Part shown: piece by piece, positions 60,901 through 63,535 of the stretch
Position numbering within the stretch: the first letter of the stretch is position 1
Layout of the letters: the number at the start of each line of letters is the position of its first letter
Source: Macrothele yani
Taxonomy: Eukaryota; Arthropoda; Arachnida; Araneae; Macrothelidae
Direction of reading: 5' to 3'
DNA: 64,000 nt
NCBI GenBank assembly: GCA_039090855.1
Contig: CM077011.1
Location: forward strand, 26,131,001 to 26,195,000
Position numbers and translations under genes: made by a program
The notes under the pieces: model-generated
Databases searched by the model: none
The model's input: only the letters and a program-made list of their open reading frames with translations
What the model was told of the DNA's origin: nothing

Positions 60901-61944
60901 GATGCGGATACGGGCAGCCATTTCTTAGCGCATAAGCGAATTTACTTGCATTTCGCGGCCACCAACATGCTTGTTCAGGACGTTCTGAAAAGAAAACGAA
61001 AAGGCCGTAAGTTTAAAAGCCTTGGGGTCTGAAAAGTTCTTAGAATTCTGTTTGTAGACGGTATGGTTTTCTGTTAACTAGGGTACGCATGTTCGATCTT
61101 TAATTGTTTTAAACGAGAACGTGTAGCCCACGTAGAAGTCCGTCTCCCTCATCCCAACGAACCTATCTTTCTCACGTAGCTGACTTTAAGGTAGGAGAAG
61201 GAGAGGGAATGGCTTCAAATATCAACCGCAGTAGTGCTGCTATTGCGTTCGGTAGCTCCTTACCTTCCATTTCCTCACAGGTGGTAGGAAGCATGATTTG
61301 CGACAACTTACATGTCCCGAACACCATACTCCATCCCTCAGACTTACTTCTGAGGTTTAATGAATAACATTCCTAAATAACAAAATGGCAGGGAATAGAG
61401 AAAGAAATACTTCACAGCAGGCTGTATTAAAAAAAACAATATTTTCATTTTATTTTCAAGTGGGAATGGCAGATATTCTGGCAAATTGAACAACTCTATT
61501 TGGCGGTCACGGAGGTCATTTTTTCATGGAACCGTGAATGATCTTGCTAAATAGGTTTCACTGTCTTTTCTTTCTTGCGAAATGCTATTTAGTATTTGTT
61601 AATCTAAAGAAAAAAACGTTAAGTATAAAAATGTCTTTATTTTGTAATCTAAGGGAAGTAATTTTTTATTTTTGCGATTTTTTTTCTCGTTTCCTTTCTT
61701 TTCCAGAATTCGTCGCGCTAATGAAGCGGACTGGCTTTCGCCTGAAATTGAGAAAACCTACGTTAACTTCGATCGCTGTCTTTCCAAGAAAAACAGACAG
61801 CTGTCATCACTAAATCTAAATGATACGGAAGGAATTTTTCAGACATTTGCGTTCGGCATCTGTGCATCGTTTGTAGCTTTTGTTTTAGAAATGTGTTCAT
61901 ATTTCGTCGTCAGGCATAATCATTACGAGTCTCGTGCAGGATGA
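15825..61944 (+). CDS. Ionotropic glutamate receptor-like (IR) chemoreceptor/ligand-gated channel, 5' end missing
   Basis: Seven exons (15825-15928, 21990-22080, 24868-25026, 32373-32514, 41180 or 41185-41393, 50415-50698, 61707-61944) give about 409 residues to a TGA at 61942. Domains in order: S1 ligand-binding lobe ([49 protein letters not shown], with the conserved Arg in DDRY); M1 ([18 protein letters not shown]); pore-loop region ending VFLNQ; M3 ([18 protein letters not shown], then [12 protein letters not shown] in place of the iGluR SYTANLAAFLT); S2 ([17 protein letters not shown], then [11 protein letters not shown]...[13 protein letters not shown]); M4 ([18 protein letters not shown]). 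Junction phases match except exon 4 to 5. No amino-terminal domain, start codon or signal peptide is visible; these exons should lie upstream. The short receptor lacking an ATD points to the IR branch. The protein would be a plasma-membrane cation channel subunit; its ligand cannot be told. Confidence 0.88.
15929..17040. other. Intronic sequence, nothing recognised
   Basis: AT-rich intron 1 of the IR gene. Short ORFs carry no recognisable motif. Sequence 16490-16880 is less AT-biased with runs of TGT/TTT, but I cannot assign it. Confidence 0.4.
17041..17268 (-). repeat. tRNA-derived SINE (family 1), copy 1 of a triplet
   Basis: Minus-strand SINE with A-rich tail (T run 17041-17059), B box GGTTCGAATCC and terminal GCCGCCCCGG. 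Flanked by AGAGTGAAATATT-type repeats near 17030-17042 and at 17269-17281. It shares diagnostic bases (GCGCCTTAGACCACTGAGCC) with copy 2. Confidence 0.93.
17292..17526 (-). repeat. tRNA-derived SINE (family 1), copy 2 of a triplet
   Basis: Nearly identical to copy 1, including its private variants, and separated from it by AGAGTGAAATATTAATTCAC. The same spacer follows it at 17527, so SINE plus spacer has been duplicated as a unit. Confidence 0.93.
17551..17782 (-). repeat. tRNA-derived SINE (family 1), copy 3, different subtype
   Basis: Same family, but with the subtype bases seen at 3571 and 9236 (CATCGCTTAGACCACTGCGCC). It is therefore an independent insertion next to the duplicated pair rather than a third duplicate. 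Confidence 0.92.
17783..18648. other. AT-rich intronic spacer
   Basis: No gene, TIR or clear repeat seen. Simple A-runs occur near 18483 and 18560. Confidence 0.4.
18649..19867 (+). mobile_element. Tc1-E: Tc1-like element with DD36E spacing, inactive
   Basis: TIRs (TACCGATGAGCCATT...TTATGACCAC and its inverted partner ending CTCATCAGTG) with TA flanks. Transposase blocks: [23 protein letters not shown] (18796), [20 protein letters not shown] (about 19138-19200), [12 protein letters not shown] (first Asp replaced by Glu), 19344-19835 with [16 protein letters not shown] (second Asp replaced by Asn) and [17 protein letters not shown] (Glu kept), ending [10 protein letters not shown]. Thirty-six residues separate the second catalytic position from the Glu. 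Loss of two catalytic Asps plus stops makes it dead. Confidence 0.92.
19960..21220 (-). pseudogene. Tc1-P: Tc1-like transposase relic (DD34E)
   Basis: Minus-strand translation from about 21020: [20 protein letters not shown] (N-terminal HTH region), [30 protein letters not shown]-equivalent blocks, then 20319-19981 with [20 protein letters not shown] (second Asp) and [20 protein letters not shown] (Glu, 34 residues later). Frames are broken at several points. I could not place its TIRs confidently; boundaries are approximate. Confidence 0.82.
21519..21737. mobile_element. MITE, 219 bp, with ~40-bp TIRs
   Basis: Ends CAAGGCCGTCCTGAAAAG... and, inverted, CAAGGCCTTCTAGAAAAC..., both continuing into CACAAGGCCATGAC(G/A)TTAG. 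Possible 7-8-bp target duplication CCTGAGC / CCTGACC. It contains a perfect 14-bp-arm hairpin (21550-21563 / 21567-21580) and a palindromic CRE-like TGACGTCA near 21672. No ORF. The TSD length would fit a hAT-type parent, but the superfamily is not certain. Confidence 0.78.
21990..22080 (+). CDS. IR gene exon 2 (S1)
   Basis: Acceptor TTTCTTTAG before 21990; donor GTAAAT at 22081. Completes Thr and Tyr, then [16 protein letters not shown] and [12 protein letters not shown]. Starts with the last base of a split Thr codon and ends in phase 0. Confidence 0.87.
22081..22871. other. IR intron, nothing recognised
   Basis: AT-rich with a short (GA)n near 22630. ORFs 22214-22703 overlap in several frames with no family motif. 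Confidence 0.4.
22872..24139 (-). mobile_element. Second copy of the LINE / Tc1-D composite (fragment)
   Basis: Minus strand: the Tc1-D family 3' terminus (24139-24048, with GGCCAAAGGTGG and the AATATAGTG end) is followed by the same LINE 5' leader, ORF1 start (23846-23529) and ORF1 middle (23430-22868, including [20 protein letters not shown]). Homology to 8665-10198 stops at about 22872. It lacks the SINE present in copy 1 and carries a small deletion near 23390. It is flanked by CA instead of TA at 24140, so no clean insertion boundary is visible. Confidence 0.85.
24140..24867. other. IR intron, nothing recognised
   Basis: AT-rich spacer with no coding or repeat signal I can support. Confidence 0.4.
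24868..25026 (+). CDS. IR gene exon 3 (S1, up to M1)
   Basis: Acceptor CTATATTCCAG, donor GTAATG at 25027; 53 codons, phase 0 at both ends. Encodes [20 protein letters not shown] and [14 protein letters not shown], the most diagnostic iGluR/IR stretch in the window. It ends FSCE, which joins to VW of exon 4 as in the family's EVW motif at the start of M1. Confidence 0.92.
25130..25500 (-). repeat. Dispersed repeat R, copy at 25 kb
   Basis: About 165 bp (25300-25465) match 60360-60480 in the same orientation. Both translate on minus to LRWM.S...PY...GK..D.IS, followed by K.FP and PLIK. Next to it are inverted TTCTGATAAAAAA / TTTTTTATCAGAA arms (25300-25335) and ACGGTAAAT / ATTTACCGT arms (25470-25500). 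Origin unknown. Confidence 0.6.
25756..26470 (+). repeat. LINE 3'-end repeat block with four DR1-like motifs
   Basis: Begins AACAAGTTAGTAA..CATGCAATGCATTGATTATG, identical in layout to 44305-44900. About 140-bp units follow, each with a TGACCTTTGACCCC-like motif (25890, 26029, 26167, 26313), and the block ends in GACAGACAGACGGAC near 26427. The start overlaps what looks like the C-terminal coding end of an RTE-type LINE, so the tandem units are probably that LINE's 3' UTR. Confidence 0.75.
26585..27540 (-). pseudogene. Non-LTR retrotransposon ORF2 C-terminal fragment (Y)
   Basis: Minus strand: 27467-27195 encodes [40 protein letters not shown] and the tail [19 protein letters not shown]. After a degraded stretch (27190-26870), 26817-26590 gives [20 protein letters not shown]. 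This order (RT thumb, RLYLPRKEGGRGL, WKEKPLHG, AAQDQAL..N.IKAKI) is known from a group of metazoan non-LTR retrotransposons; the clade name is left open. Broken by stops. Confidence 0.75.
27541..28935 (-). pseudogene. Non-LTR retrotransposon ORF2 C-terminal fragment (X), inserted next to Y
   Basis: Minus strand: 28836-28609 ([20 protein letters not shown]), 28591-28169 ([17 protein letters not shown], the C..C...H zinc-binding-like end), then 28068-27860 ([20 protein letters not shown]) and 27867-27658 ([33 protein letters not shown]), the restriction-like C-terminal segment. An (ATT)n tail lies at 27541-27560, directly where fragment Y continues. Frames are broken. Confidence 0.75.
28936..29951. 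other. Intronic spacer with a near-perfect hairpin
   Basis: No gene seen. A 22-nt arm pair at 29126-29147 / 29153-29174 (CACGGTGTGATATGTCATTTGA and its complement with two mismatches) leaves a 5-nt loop. The remainder is AT-rich. Confidence 0.5.
29952..31170 (+). mobile_element. Tc1-G: nearly intact DD34E Tc1 element
   Basis: 1219 bp; TIRs of type CACTATCTACCAACAAGTAA with TA flanks (29950-29951, 31171-31172). One continuous reading frame, 30076-31107 (343 codons), is interrupted only by two TAG codons (at about 30106 and 30520). Domains: HTH 1 ([16 protein letters not shown]), GRP linker ([10 protein letters not shown]), HTH 2 ([17 protein letters not shown]), first Asp ([17 protein letters not shown]), second Asp ([13 protein letters not shown]), Glu ([20 protein letters not shown], 34 residues on) and the end [12 protein letters not shown]. 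The copy at 58071 has Glu where the first TAG lies, showing a GAG to TAG change. This is the best preserved transposase in the window. Confidence 0.95.
31173..32372. other. IR intron, AT-rich, nothing recognised
   Basis: Segment 31870-32130 is more GC-rich with a minus ORF (32128-31865) but no known motif. A rare exon or an old repeat cannot be excluded. Confidence 0.4.
32373..32514 (+). CDS. IR gene exon 4 (M1 and pore-loop region)
   Basis: Acceptor TTCTTACAG, donor GTAAGC at 32515 after ...CCAAG. Encodes [20 protein letters not shown] (M1), then [20 protein letters not shown] and FLNQ, the stretch entering the pore loop. Phase 0 start; one base (G) is left over at the end, which does not match the simplest acceptor of exon 5. 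Confidence 0.9.
32515..33306. other. IR intron spacer
   Basis: AT-rich, with a short local duplication of TTTTTGGTA...CCATTCTCCACCTATTTCC (about 32680-32765). No gene recognised. Confidence 0.4.
33307..34472. mobile_element. hAT-like non-autonomous element with GTAAT-rich subtermini
   Basis: Ends CAGAGTTGGCCAGGG and, inverted, CAAGAGTTGGGAAAA. Both subtermini are dense in TGTAATGCATTACA-type motifs, as seen in hAT elements. There is no transposase ORF. The internal part looks foreign (see 33655-34230). TSD not clean. Confidence 0.6.
33655..34230 (+). promoter_or_regulatory. Promoter-like segment, possible solo LTR
   Basis: Two heat-shock-element-like motifs (AGAATGTTCTAGA at 33669 and GTAGAATGTTCCA at 33707), TATATAAAG at 33799, an initiator-like TCCAGT with A at 33829 (30 bp downstream of the TATA box), and AATAAA at 34057-34062. 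This promoter-to-polyA order over about 400 bp resembles an LTR. No primer-binding site, polyprotein or clean short TSD was found. Confidence 0.45.
34605..34825. repeat. 44-bp minisatellite, about five degenerate units
   Basis: Units begin near 34605, 34649, 34693, 34737 and 34780 and share GTTGCCACTGGCAGA...GGGACAT and GATAAATTAGTTAACAT. Divergence between units is substantial, so the array is old. Confidence 0.75.
34826..35563. other. Intronic spacer, nothing recognised
   Basis: AT-rich; no ORF with a family signature. Confidence 0.4.
36311..36499. repeat. Foldback: ~80-nt imperfect inverted repeat
   Basis: AGAATAGGTTTCACAACAAT... and AGAATATGTTTTACAGCAAC... (inverted) continue through AAGTTTC(T/C)AAAATG and TTGATTTCATGA-like sequence to a short loop near 36402. 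Arms are about 80% complementary. It could be a MITE or a long hairpin transcript source. Confidence 0.75.
36718..38090 (+). mobile_element. Tc1-F: Tc1-like element with D-32-E spacing and a foreign right terminus
   Basis: The left TIR CACTGGCGGAAAGTAAAAAA follows TA (36716-36717). Transposase: 36961 [23 protein letters not shown] region [40 protein letters not shown], stop at about 37390 (TGG to TAG), then [18 protein letters not shown] (first Asp), a one-base frameshift at about 37683 and [20 protein letters not shown] (second Asp) to [20 protein letters not shown] (Glu), ending HGGSTWY at 37982. The second Asp and Glu are 32 codons apart, in frame. No inverted copy of the left TIR is present. 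Instead 38043-38090 is the terminus of the Tc1-G family. Confidence 0.85.
38103..39321 (-). mobile_element. Tc1-B copy 2, uninterrupted
   Basis: TIRs CACGATCGAGTCACATTTTT / ATATGTGACTCGACTGTG. Minus-strand transposase is degraded: 38675-38382 ([20 protein letters not shown]; the second-Asp region is frameshifted) and 38457-38233 with [16 protein letters not shown] (Glu). It serves as the uninterrupted reference that proves the nesting at 3101-5792. The left flank is a TA-rich run; the right flanking TA is not conserved. Confidence 0.9.
39328..40638 (+). mobile_element. mariner element (DD34D), 1.31 kb
   Basis: TIR CACAGTGCGTCAAAGAA at both ends. Transposase from about 39528: [20 protein letters not shown], then 39591-39983 ([29 protein letters not shown]), [17 protein letters not shown] (first Asp, about 39980), a stop after AKWK, and 40099-40560 with [16 protein letters not shown] (second Asp) and [20 protein letters not shown] (third Asp, 34 residues on), closing [10 protein letters not shown]. 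Only a few lesions (a frame change before GDETW and a stop near 40045) separate it from an intact gene, so it is relatively young. Confidence 0.94.
40834..41179. other. IR intron spacer
   Basis: Nothing recognised apart from the pyrimidine-rich acceptor tract before 41180. Confidence 0.4.
41180..41393 (+). CDS. IR gene exon 5 (M3 and start of S2)
   Basis: Acceptor TTCTTTCAG before 41180, donor GTAATA at 41394. The frame that reads [35 protein letters not shown] (M3) and [19 protein letters not shown] (S2) needs two bases carried in if the exon starts at 41180. Exon 4 leaves only one. Using the later AG (exon start 41185) would be in frame, giving NQ-A-T-P-F. Ends in phase 0. Confidence 0.87.
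41506..41753 (+). repeat. tRNA-derived SINE (family 1), (CAA)n/poly(A) tail
   Basis: Head CGCGCAGTGGTCTAAGCG, B box GGTTCGAATCC, complete body with CTTTCCCTGGAACCAGTGAC, tail (AAC)n then poly(A). The TSD is not obvious. Confidence 0.92.
41862..43257 (+). mobile_element. Tc1-I: Tc1-like element, inactive
   Basis: TIR CAGTCATTTGCAAAAGCTTA and inverted partner, TA-flanked. From 42067: [63 protein letters not shown], then after a frameshift [18 protein letters not shown] (first Asp, about 42480-42530). The second Asp lies in MHDSVPC near 42809 and the Glu in [20 protein letters not shown] (42811-43110 frame), ending [10 protein letters not shown]. Several stops and frameshifts lie in the middle. 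Confidence 0.92.
43498..43978 (+). pseudogene. RTE-type LINE 3' end, 5'-truncated
   Basis: The frame 43618-43953 continues an upstream frame reading [20 protein letters not shown]. It includes [33 protein letters not shown] and RGKR-like [19 protein letters not shown], then [21 protein letters not shown]. This is the standard C-terminus of RTE-like retrotransposons. It ends in a (GAT)n tail at 43955-43977, the usual microsatellite-like end of such elements. Confidence 0.85.
43979..44330 (+). pseudogene. Second RTE-like LINE C-terminal fragment
   Basis: Broken frames: [20 protein letters not shown], then 44054-44323 reading [35 protein letters not shown] and [16 protein letters not shown]. 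It differs from the preceding LINE and runs directly into the DR1-motif block at 44305. Confidence 0.8.
44305..44900 (+). repeat. LINE 3'-end repeat block with three DR1-like motifs
   Basis: Second copy of the block at 25756-26470: the same start, about 145-158-bp units each with TGACCTTTGACCCC (44440, 44585, 44743), and a GACGGGCAGTCAGAC microsatellite-like end near 44858. Its position after LINE C-terminal coding sequence supports a 3'-UTR origin. Confidence 0.78.
44793..46442. repeat. Tandem segmental duplication, units of 824 and 826 bp
   Basis: 44793-45616 is repeated at 45617-46442 essentially base for base. The only length change I see is (GA)n, two bases longer in the second unit. 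The junction shares GGTC/GTCC microhomology. ORFs such as 45010-45222 and 45812-46048 recur only because of the duplication. It includes the end of the DR1 block. Confidence 0.93.
46443..46768 (-). other. Unidentified minus ORF (46745-46524)
   Basis: 73 codons including [20 protein letters not shown] and [20 protein letters not shown]. Composition is protein-like and could be the C-terminal end of a transposon or host protein, but I cannot name the family. Confidence 0.3.
46769..47169 (-). mobile_element. Short TIR element retaining a DDE transposase C-terminus
   Basis: 30-bp arms at 46769-46798 and 47140-47169 match 29/30 when inverted (TCCGGAAATGCAGATCTCTC...). Between them, on minus, the frame ends [20 protein letters not shown] / [15 protein letters not shown], a typical C-terminus of mariner/IS630-type transposases. 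An internal-deletion derivative fits best. Confidence 0.75.
47170..47680. repeat. Spacer with a 43-bp minisatellite
   Basis: Three near-identical copies of AAGGACTTTCCTATACACCC + TGTATACTGATAACGATA lie at 47410-47535. Nothing else recognised. Confidence 0.75.
47690..48420 (-). pseudogene. Tc1-Q relic with local triplication
   Basis: Minus strand 48121-47681: [20 protein letters not shown], then [20 protein letters not shown] (Glu region of a Tc1 transposase). Upstream, 48080-48400 holds about three degenerate 115-130-bp copies with CATGATGATG(T/A)ATC(A/G)CAAATG and CCTGNC(T/A)GGACA, i.e. part of the gene is tandemly repeated. TIRs not found. Confidence 0.7.
48433..50336 (+). mobile_element. 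Tc1-J: DD34E Tc1 interrupted by the dimeric SINE
   Basis: TIR CTATACYGTGCAAATTAATT at both ends, TA flanks. The transposase starts [20 protein letters not shown] (48698), is interrupted at DIAFAV, resumes at 49300 as [30 protein letters not shown], then 49513-50058: [37 protein letters not shown] (first Asp), [17 protein letters not shown] (second Asp), [12 protein letters not shown] (Glu, 34 residues on). It is disrupted after the Glu by a frameshift; later residues ([14 protein letters not shown]) are in another frame. Confidence 0.93.
48784..49299 (+). repeat. Dimeric tRNA-derived SINE (complete)
   Basis: Leader TGTAACGTACCAGGAGATGT; tRNA-like head 48867-48935 (GTCCGCGTAGCTC A box, GGTTCGAATCC B box); body; A-rich linker (49079-49106); GGGGGAGATGA; second leader; second head 49198-49269; short end CTTCGTTATAA without poly(A). 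Removing it restores the Tc1-J frame (FAV-GVV). The target duplication is at most AGTT. Confidence 0.85.
50415..50698 (+). CDS. IR gene exon 6 (S2)
   Basis: Acceptor TTCCCTCACAG, donor GTAAGT at 50699. Encodes [54 protein letters not shown] and [19 protein letters not shown], the second ligand-binding lobe. Phase 0 in, two bases out (AT), completed as Ile by exon 7. Confidence 0.9.
50700..51279. other. IR intron spacer
   Basis: No gene or repeat recognised. Confidence 0.4.
51280..52449 (-). mobile_element. Tc1-K: Tc1-like element with DD36E spacing, nearly complete
   Basis: TIR-like ends CATTGAAGTGCCAGAAGTCA / inverted CACCGAAGTAACAAAAGTCA with TA. Minus-strand 52303-51845 is open for 152 codons: [43 protein letters not shown], second [19 protein letters not shown] small deletion removes the Trp before SDESCY (first Asp). 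51725-51312 is open for 137 codons: [17 protein letters not shown] (second Asp), [18 protein letters not shown] (Glu, 36 residues on), ending AGGGPTRY. Another frame change lies near 51740. Confidence 0.93.
52450..53542 (+). pseudogene. Tc1-L relic (about 52687-53440)
   Basis: [20 protein letters not shown] (HTH end), later [40 protein letters not shown] (second-Asp block) and, out of frame, a PLNPIEHEWDALR-like stretch near 53230-53265 and [18 protein letters not shown]. Heavily broken; TIRs not found. Confidence 0.7.
53543..54661 (+). mobile_element. Tc1-M: Tc1-like element with DD36E spacing, inactive
   Basis: Left TIR CACGGTCGTATCAGAACAAT, weaker inverted match ending CGTGTCGGTG. Transposase: 53670-53951 ([43 protein letters not shown]), 54005-54280 ([34 protein letters not shown], first Asp changed to Glu), [20 protein letters not shown] (second Asp, about 54358-54418), [20 protein letters not shown] (Glu, 36 residues on). 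Two frameshifts between blocks. Confidence 0.88.
54781..54808. repeat. Perfect 12-bp-arm hairpin
   Basis: CTGGTATCGTGT, 4-nt loop ACCA, ACACGATACCAG. It lies in the C-terminal coding remnant of Tc1-N, next to the left edge of the array. Confidence 0.85.
54843..57110 (-). repeat. 119-bp satellite array derived from a Tc1 catalytic segment
   Basis: About 19 head-to-tail units. Successive units begin 119 bp apart (e.g. CAGATGCTCG at 55001, 55120, 55239, 55358); one unit has a 4-bp insertion (about 55471). On minus each unit can be read [18 protein letters not shown] followed by [14 protein letters not shown], i.e. the Glu motif of Tc1 followed by the segment that normally precedes it. Two unit types alternate through most of the array: one with GGAATACATGGGAGAG and TTCCAATAC, the other with GGAATACCTGGAAGTG and TTCCAACTC. 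This makes a 238-bp higher-order repeat. Because 119 is not a multiple of three, reading shifts frame every unit, and all three minus frames stay open (up to 278 codons). These ORFs are not independent genes. Confidence 0.95.
57983..58365 (+). mobile_element. Tc1-G copy 2, 5' fragment ending in a perfect hairpin
   Basis: TA + TIR CACTATCTACCAACAAGTAA, leader and N-terminal codons 58092-58320 ([37 protein letters not shown]). The sequence then folds back: 58295-58325 is repeated in inverse at 58335-58365 (31 bp, perfect) around AGAAAATTC. Beyond this Tc1-H begins, so the rest of G is missing. Confidence 0.92.
58868..59790 (-). mobile_element. Penelope-like retroelement fragment with GIY-YIG endonuclease
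   Basis: Exact 12-bp target duplication TCCTGCGCTAAC at 58856-58867 and 59791-59802. Minus-strand coding 59790-59184: [59 protein letters not shown], then [13 protein letters not shown] / [17 protein letters not shown] / [12 protein letters not shown], the GIY-YIG core as GVY...YID with the conserved Arg and His. The 3' part holds AGATCTTTCGGGATCCTTAG, a sequence typical of Penelope ends. The RT domain is missing (5'-truncated copy). Confidence 0.85.
59184..60110 (-). CDS. Open chimeric ORF: Tc1 DNA-binding domain fused to Penelope GIY-YIG endonuclease
   Basis: 308 codons with no stop. Residues 12-103 are the Tc1-H N-terminus (paired-like [23 protein letters not shown], then a basic linker [16 protein letters not shown]). 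Residues 103-107 come from the target duplication. Residues 108-308 are the Penelope C-terminal region and GIY-YIG domain (about 203-272). The insertion happens to keep the frame. The initiator may be Met 1 or Met 12. Whether it is transcribed or selected is unknown; chance fusion with a young insertion is the default explanation. Confidence 0.6.
   Translation of the reverse strand: MLPDLCVGSFLMPRRRIRQLFQHVSEFDRGRIMAYRVSGLSYRDIGARVGRHPATMRRVWIRWVKEGRTDRRKRLPQPRHTTKREDRHVVRRTLTARTATSPTLAQDGTYNELKYIRTMARSFGYPDSYFGRFMNIVQRTRSTTLTAPKTTLRYIGKTEFSQPLVTILRKTCKKYGLGFGVSTRNIFSIIRTDRDLIPDLSRPGVYRIPLVNPNNAEDVKYYIDSTLRTLKVRLSEHLYYLRSGSTNTALTKTVDQEGKIPDWKNAVVLNSKVTREMFSSPRAYISIHMGLYAVTQNFRHSFLTYGKN
60303..60480 (-). 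repeat. Dispersed repeat R, copy at 60 kb
   Basis: Starts TAGTTCAGGAAAGG...AACACCGATTGTAC, like the copy broken by the mariner at 10583-10617 / 13148-13215. Its right part matches 25300-25465, including the minus-strand reading [17 protein letters not shown]. The whole is probably one mobile-element family of unknown type. Confidence 0.65.
60481..61706. other. Last IR intron (rest); one CTCF-like site
   Basis: No gene recognised. At 60875-60893 the minus strand reads TGGCCGCCAGAGGTCGCTA, differing at three positions from the classical CTCF core. Confidence 0.5.
61707..61944 (+). CDS. IR gene exon 7 (end of S2, M4, C-terminus)
   Basis: Acceptor TTCTTTTCCAG; stop TGA 61942-61944. After the split Ile it encodes [37 protein letters not shown], then M4 ([20 protein letters not shown]) and a short tail [10 protein letters not shown]. 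The length and position of M4 fit the IR/iGluR fold. No clear polyadenylation signal just downstream; an AATAAA occurs at about 62551. Confidence 0.92.
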
Positions 61945-62139
61945 GACTGATACAACACGTAAAAAGAGAAAATGTAATGAAGTTGAATCCCCTTATAACG
62001 AGGAGCTTAGAACCGACGAAAATTCTCGCTGAATCCGGGTCTCCTTAAATTCTTCCTGGGATGAAAAATCCCACCATGTAAAAATGCGCATACGTGATAA
62101 TATGCATATATGTACGTATGTTTATACAGTATAACTATG
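61945..62139. other. 3' flank of the IR gene
   Basis: Probable 3' UTR at its start; nothing further recognised. Confidence 0.4.
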
Positions 62140-63147
62140 CAGGGTTACAAAGAAAGTCCTTGATCAGGCCAATGTCTCACGAACTATGGCAATTACCGAT
62201 TTACTTCTTGTGCAGTTGTATAGGAAACCCCTATGGTGCACACAATAACCCGAGGGATCCCTTTAGGGGAGGGAGGGTTGAGGGGGATATCGCGCCTCCC
62301 TTTGCGGATAGGGCAAAAAAGTCAACTACAAACTTGTTCAGCGAGGCAAAAATAGTACATAAATGTTCTTGTCCCATAACAAAAGATGGGACCTTGAATA
62401 TGGCCCGAAGAAAATCACAACATTCGGAAGAAACGACATAGTATTTAGACAAGAACTTATTACTTAGAACTTATCTAAATTGGTAAGTCCTACGTAAATG
62501 AAAGTACAAAGCAAACGTTTTCCTACAAACCTTATCAAGAGTTGTTCTGAAATAAAATGGAGTTCCTTGACATATTCAGTATCAGACTTTGATGTCCAAT
62601 ACAGTAAAAAATACACTGAGACAAGGAGAAATAGCATAAAGTAGCGAGACACTCATCCAATAGAAAAACTGTATGCACGTCTAATTGACTTGCGTACGTG
62701 GCAAAGCTTTCGACTTCCCGTCACTGGTTCACGAAGGGTTCGCATACCGACCACGCATATCCTTTTCGTATTCTGACGACGGAGCAGAAAGCACACTTGA
62801 GATCCATATGTGACCGAAGCAAATAGGCTTCGGACACTACGACTCAGATAGCTTTCCGCTATTTTCGCATTTGGAGAATTCCCTTCCGTCTTTTGTTATG
62901 AGCCAAAAACATTTATGTACTATTTTTGCCTCACTGAACAAGTTGGTAATTGACTTTTTTGCCCTATCTACAAAAGAGGGCGCTATAGCCCCTCAACACC
63001 CCTAAAAAGGGGGCGAGGGGATACCTCGTGGTGTTATTGTGTATTCCATAGGGGGTTTCCTGTGCATCTGCACAAGAAGTAAATAGCTATATAACTGCCA
63101 CAGTTAGTGAGATATTGGCCTAATCACGAAATTTCCTTGTGACCCTG
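62140..63147. mobile_element. ~1-kb foldback element with ~255-bp inverted arms
   Basis: Left arm 62140 to about 62395 (CAGGGTTACAAAGAAAG... ATAACAAAAGA) is repeated inverted at about 62893-63147 (CAGGGTCACAAGGAAATTTC...). The arms diverge by roughly a fifth with small indels. The middle (62400-62890) has no recognisable ORF. Target duplication not resolved. Confidence 0.82.
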
Positions 63148-63151
63148 TATA

Positions 63152-63535
63152 CACTGAGTGGCCAAATTATTATGACCAGCTGTTGTCCTTAATACTGCTT
63201 GAATTCGTCTTGGTATGTGCTCTATTACAAATAAATATCGGTAGGTGTCTTGGGGTATATTTGCCCATATGCGTTATCCCCCCAGCTTTTGAAGATTTGG
63301 TGGTAACTGTATGATGCCCCTATCGATTTCATCCCACAAATGTTTCATTGGATTGAGATCCGGTGATTGAGAAGGCCAATGTAGCAGGGGAAACGTTTCC
63401 GTTACGCTCTTCAGACCATTCACGTGTAATGTAAGCACTATGACATAGAGCATCGCCTTGCTGGAAGTATCCATCTCCATTGGGGTAAACCATCAACATA
63501 ACTGCGCGCCCCAGCATAAAAATCATTTTAAATGC
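63152..63535 (-). mobile_element. Tc1-O, 3' portion
   Basis: TIR CACTGAGTGGCCAAATTATT after TA (63150-63151). Minus strand: DGYFQQGDALCHSAYITREW (second-Asp block, mutated) and, in the next frame, LLHWPSQSPDLNPMKHLWDE (Glu replaced by Lys in PMKH). The 5' half is absent. Confidence 0.85.
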
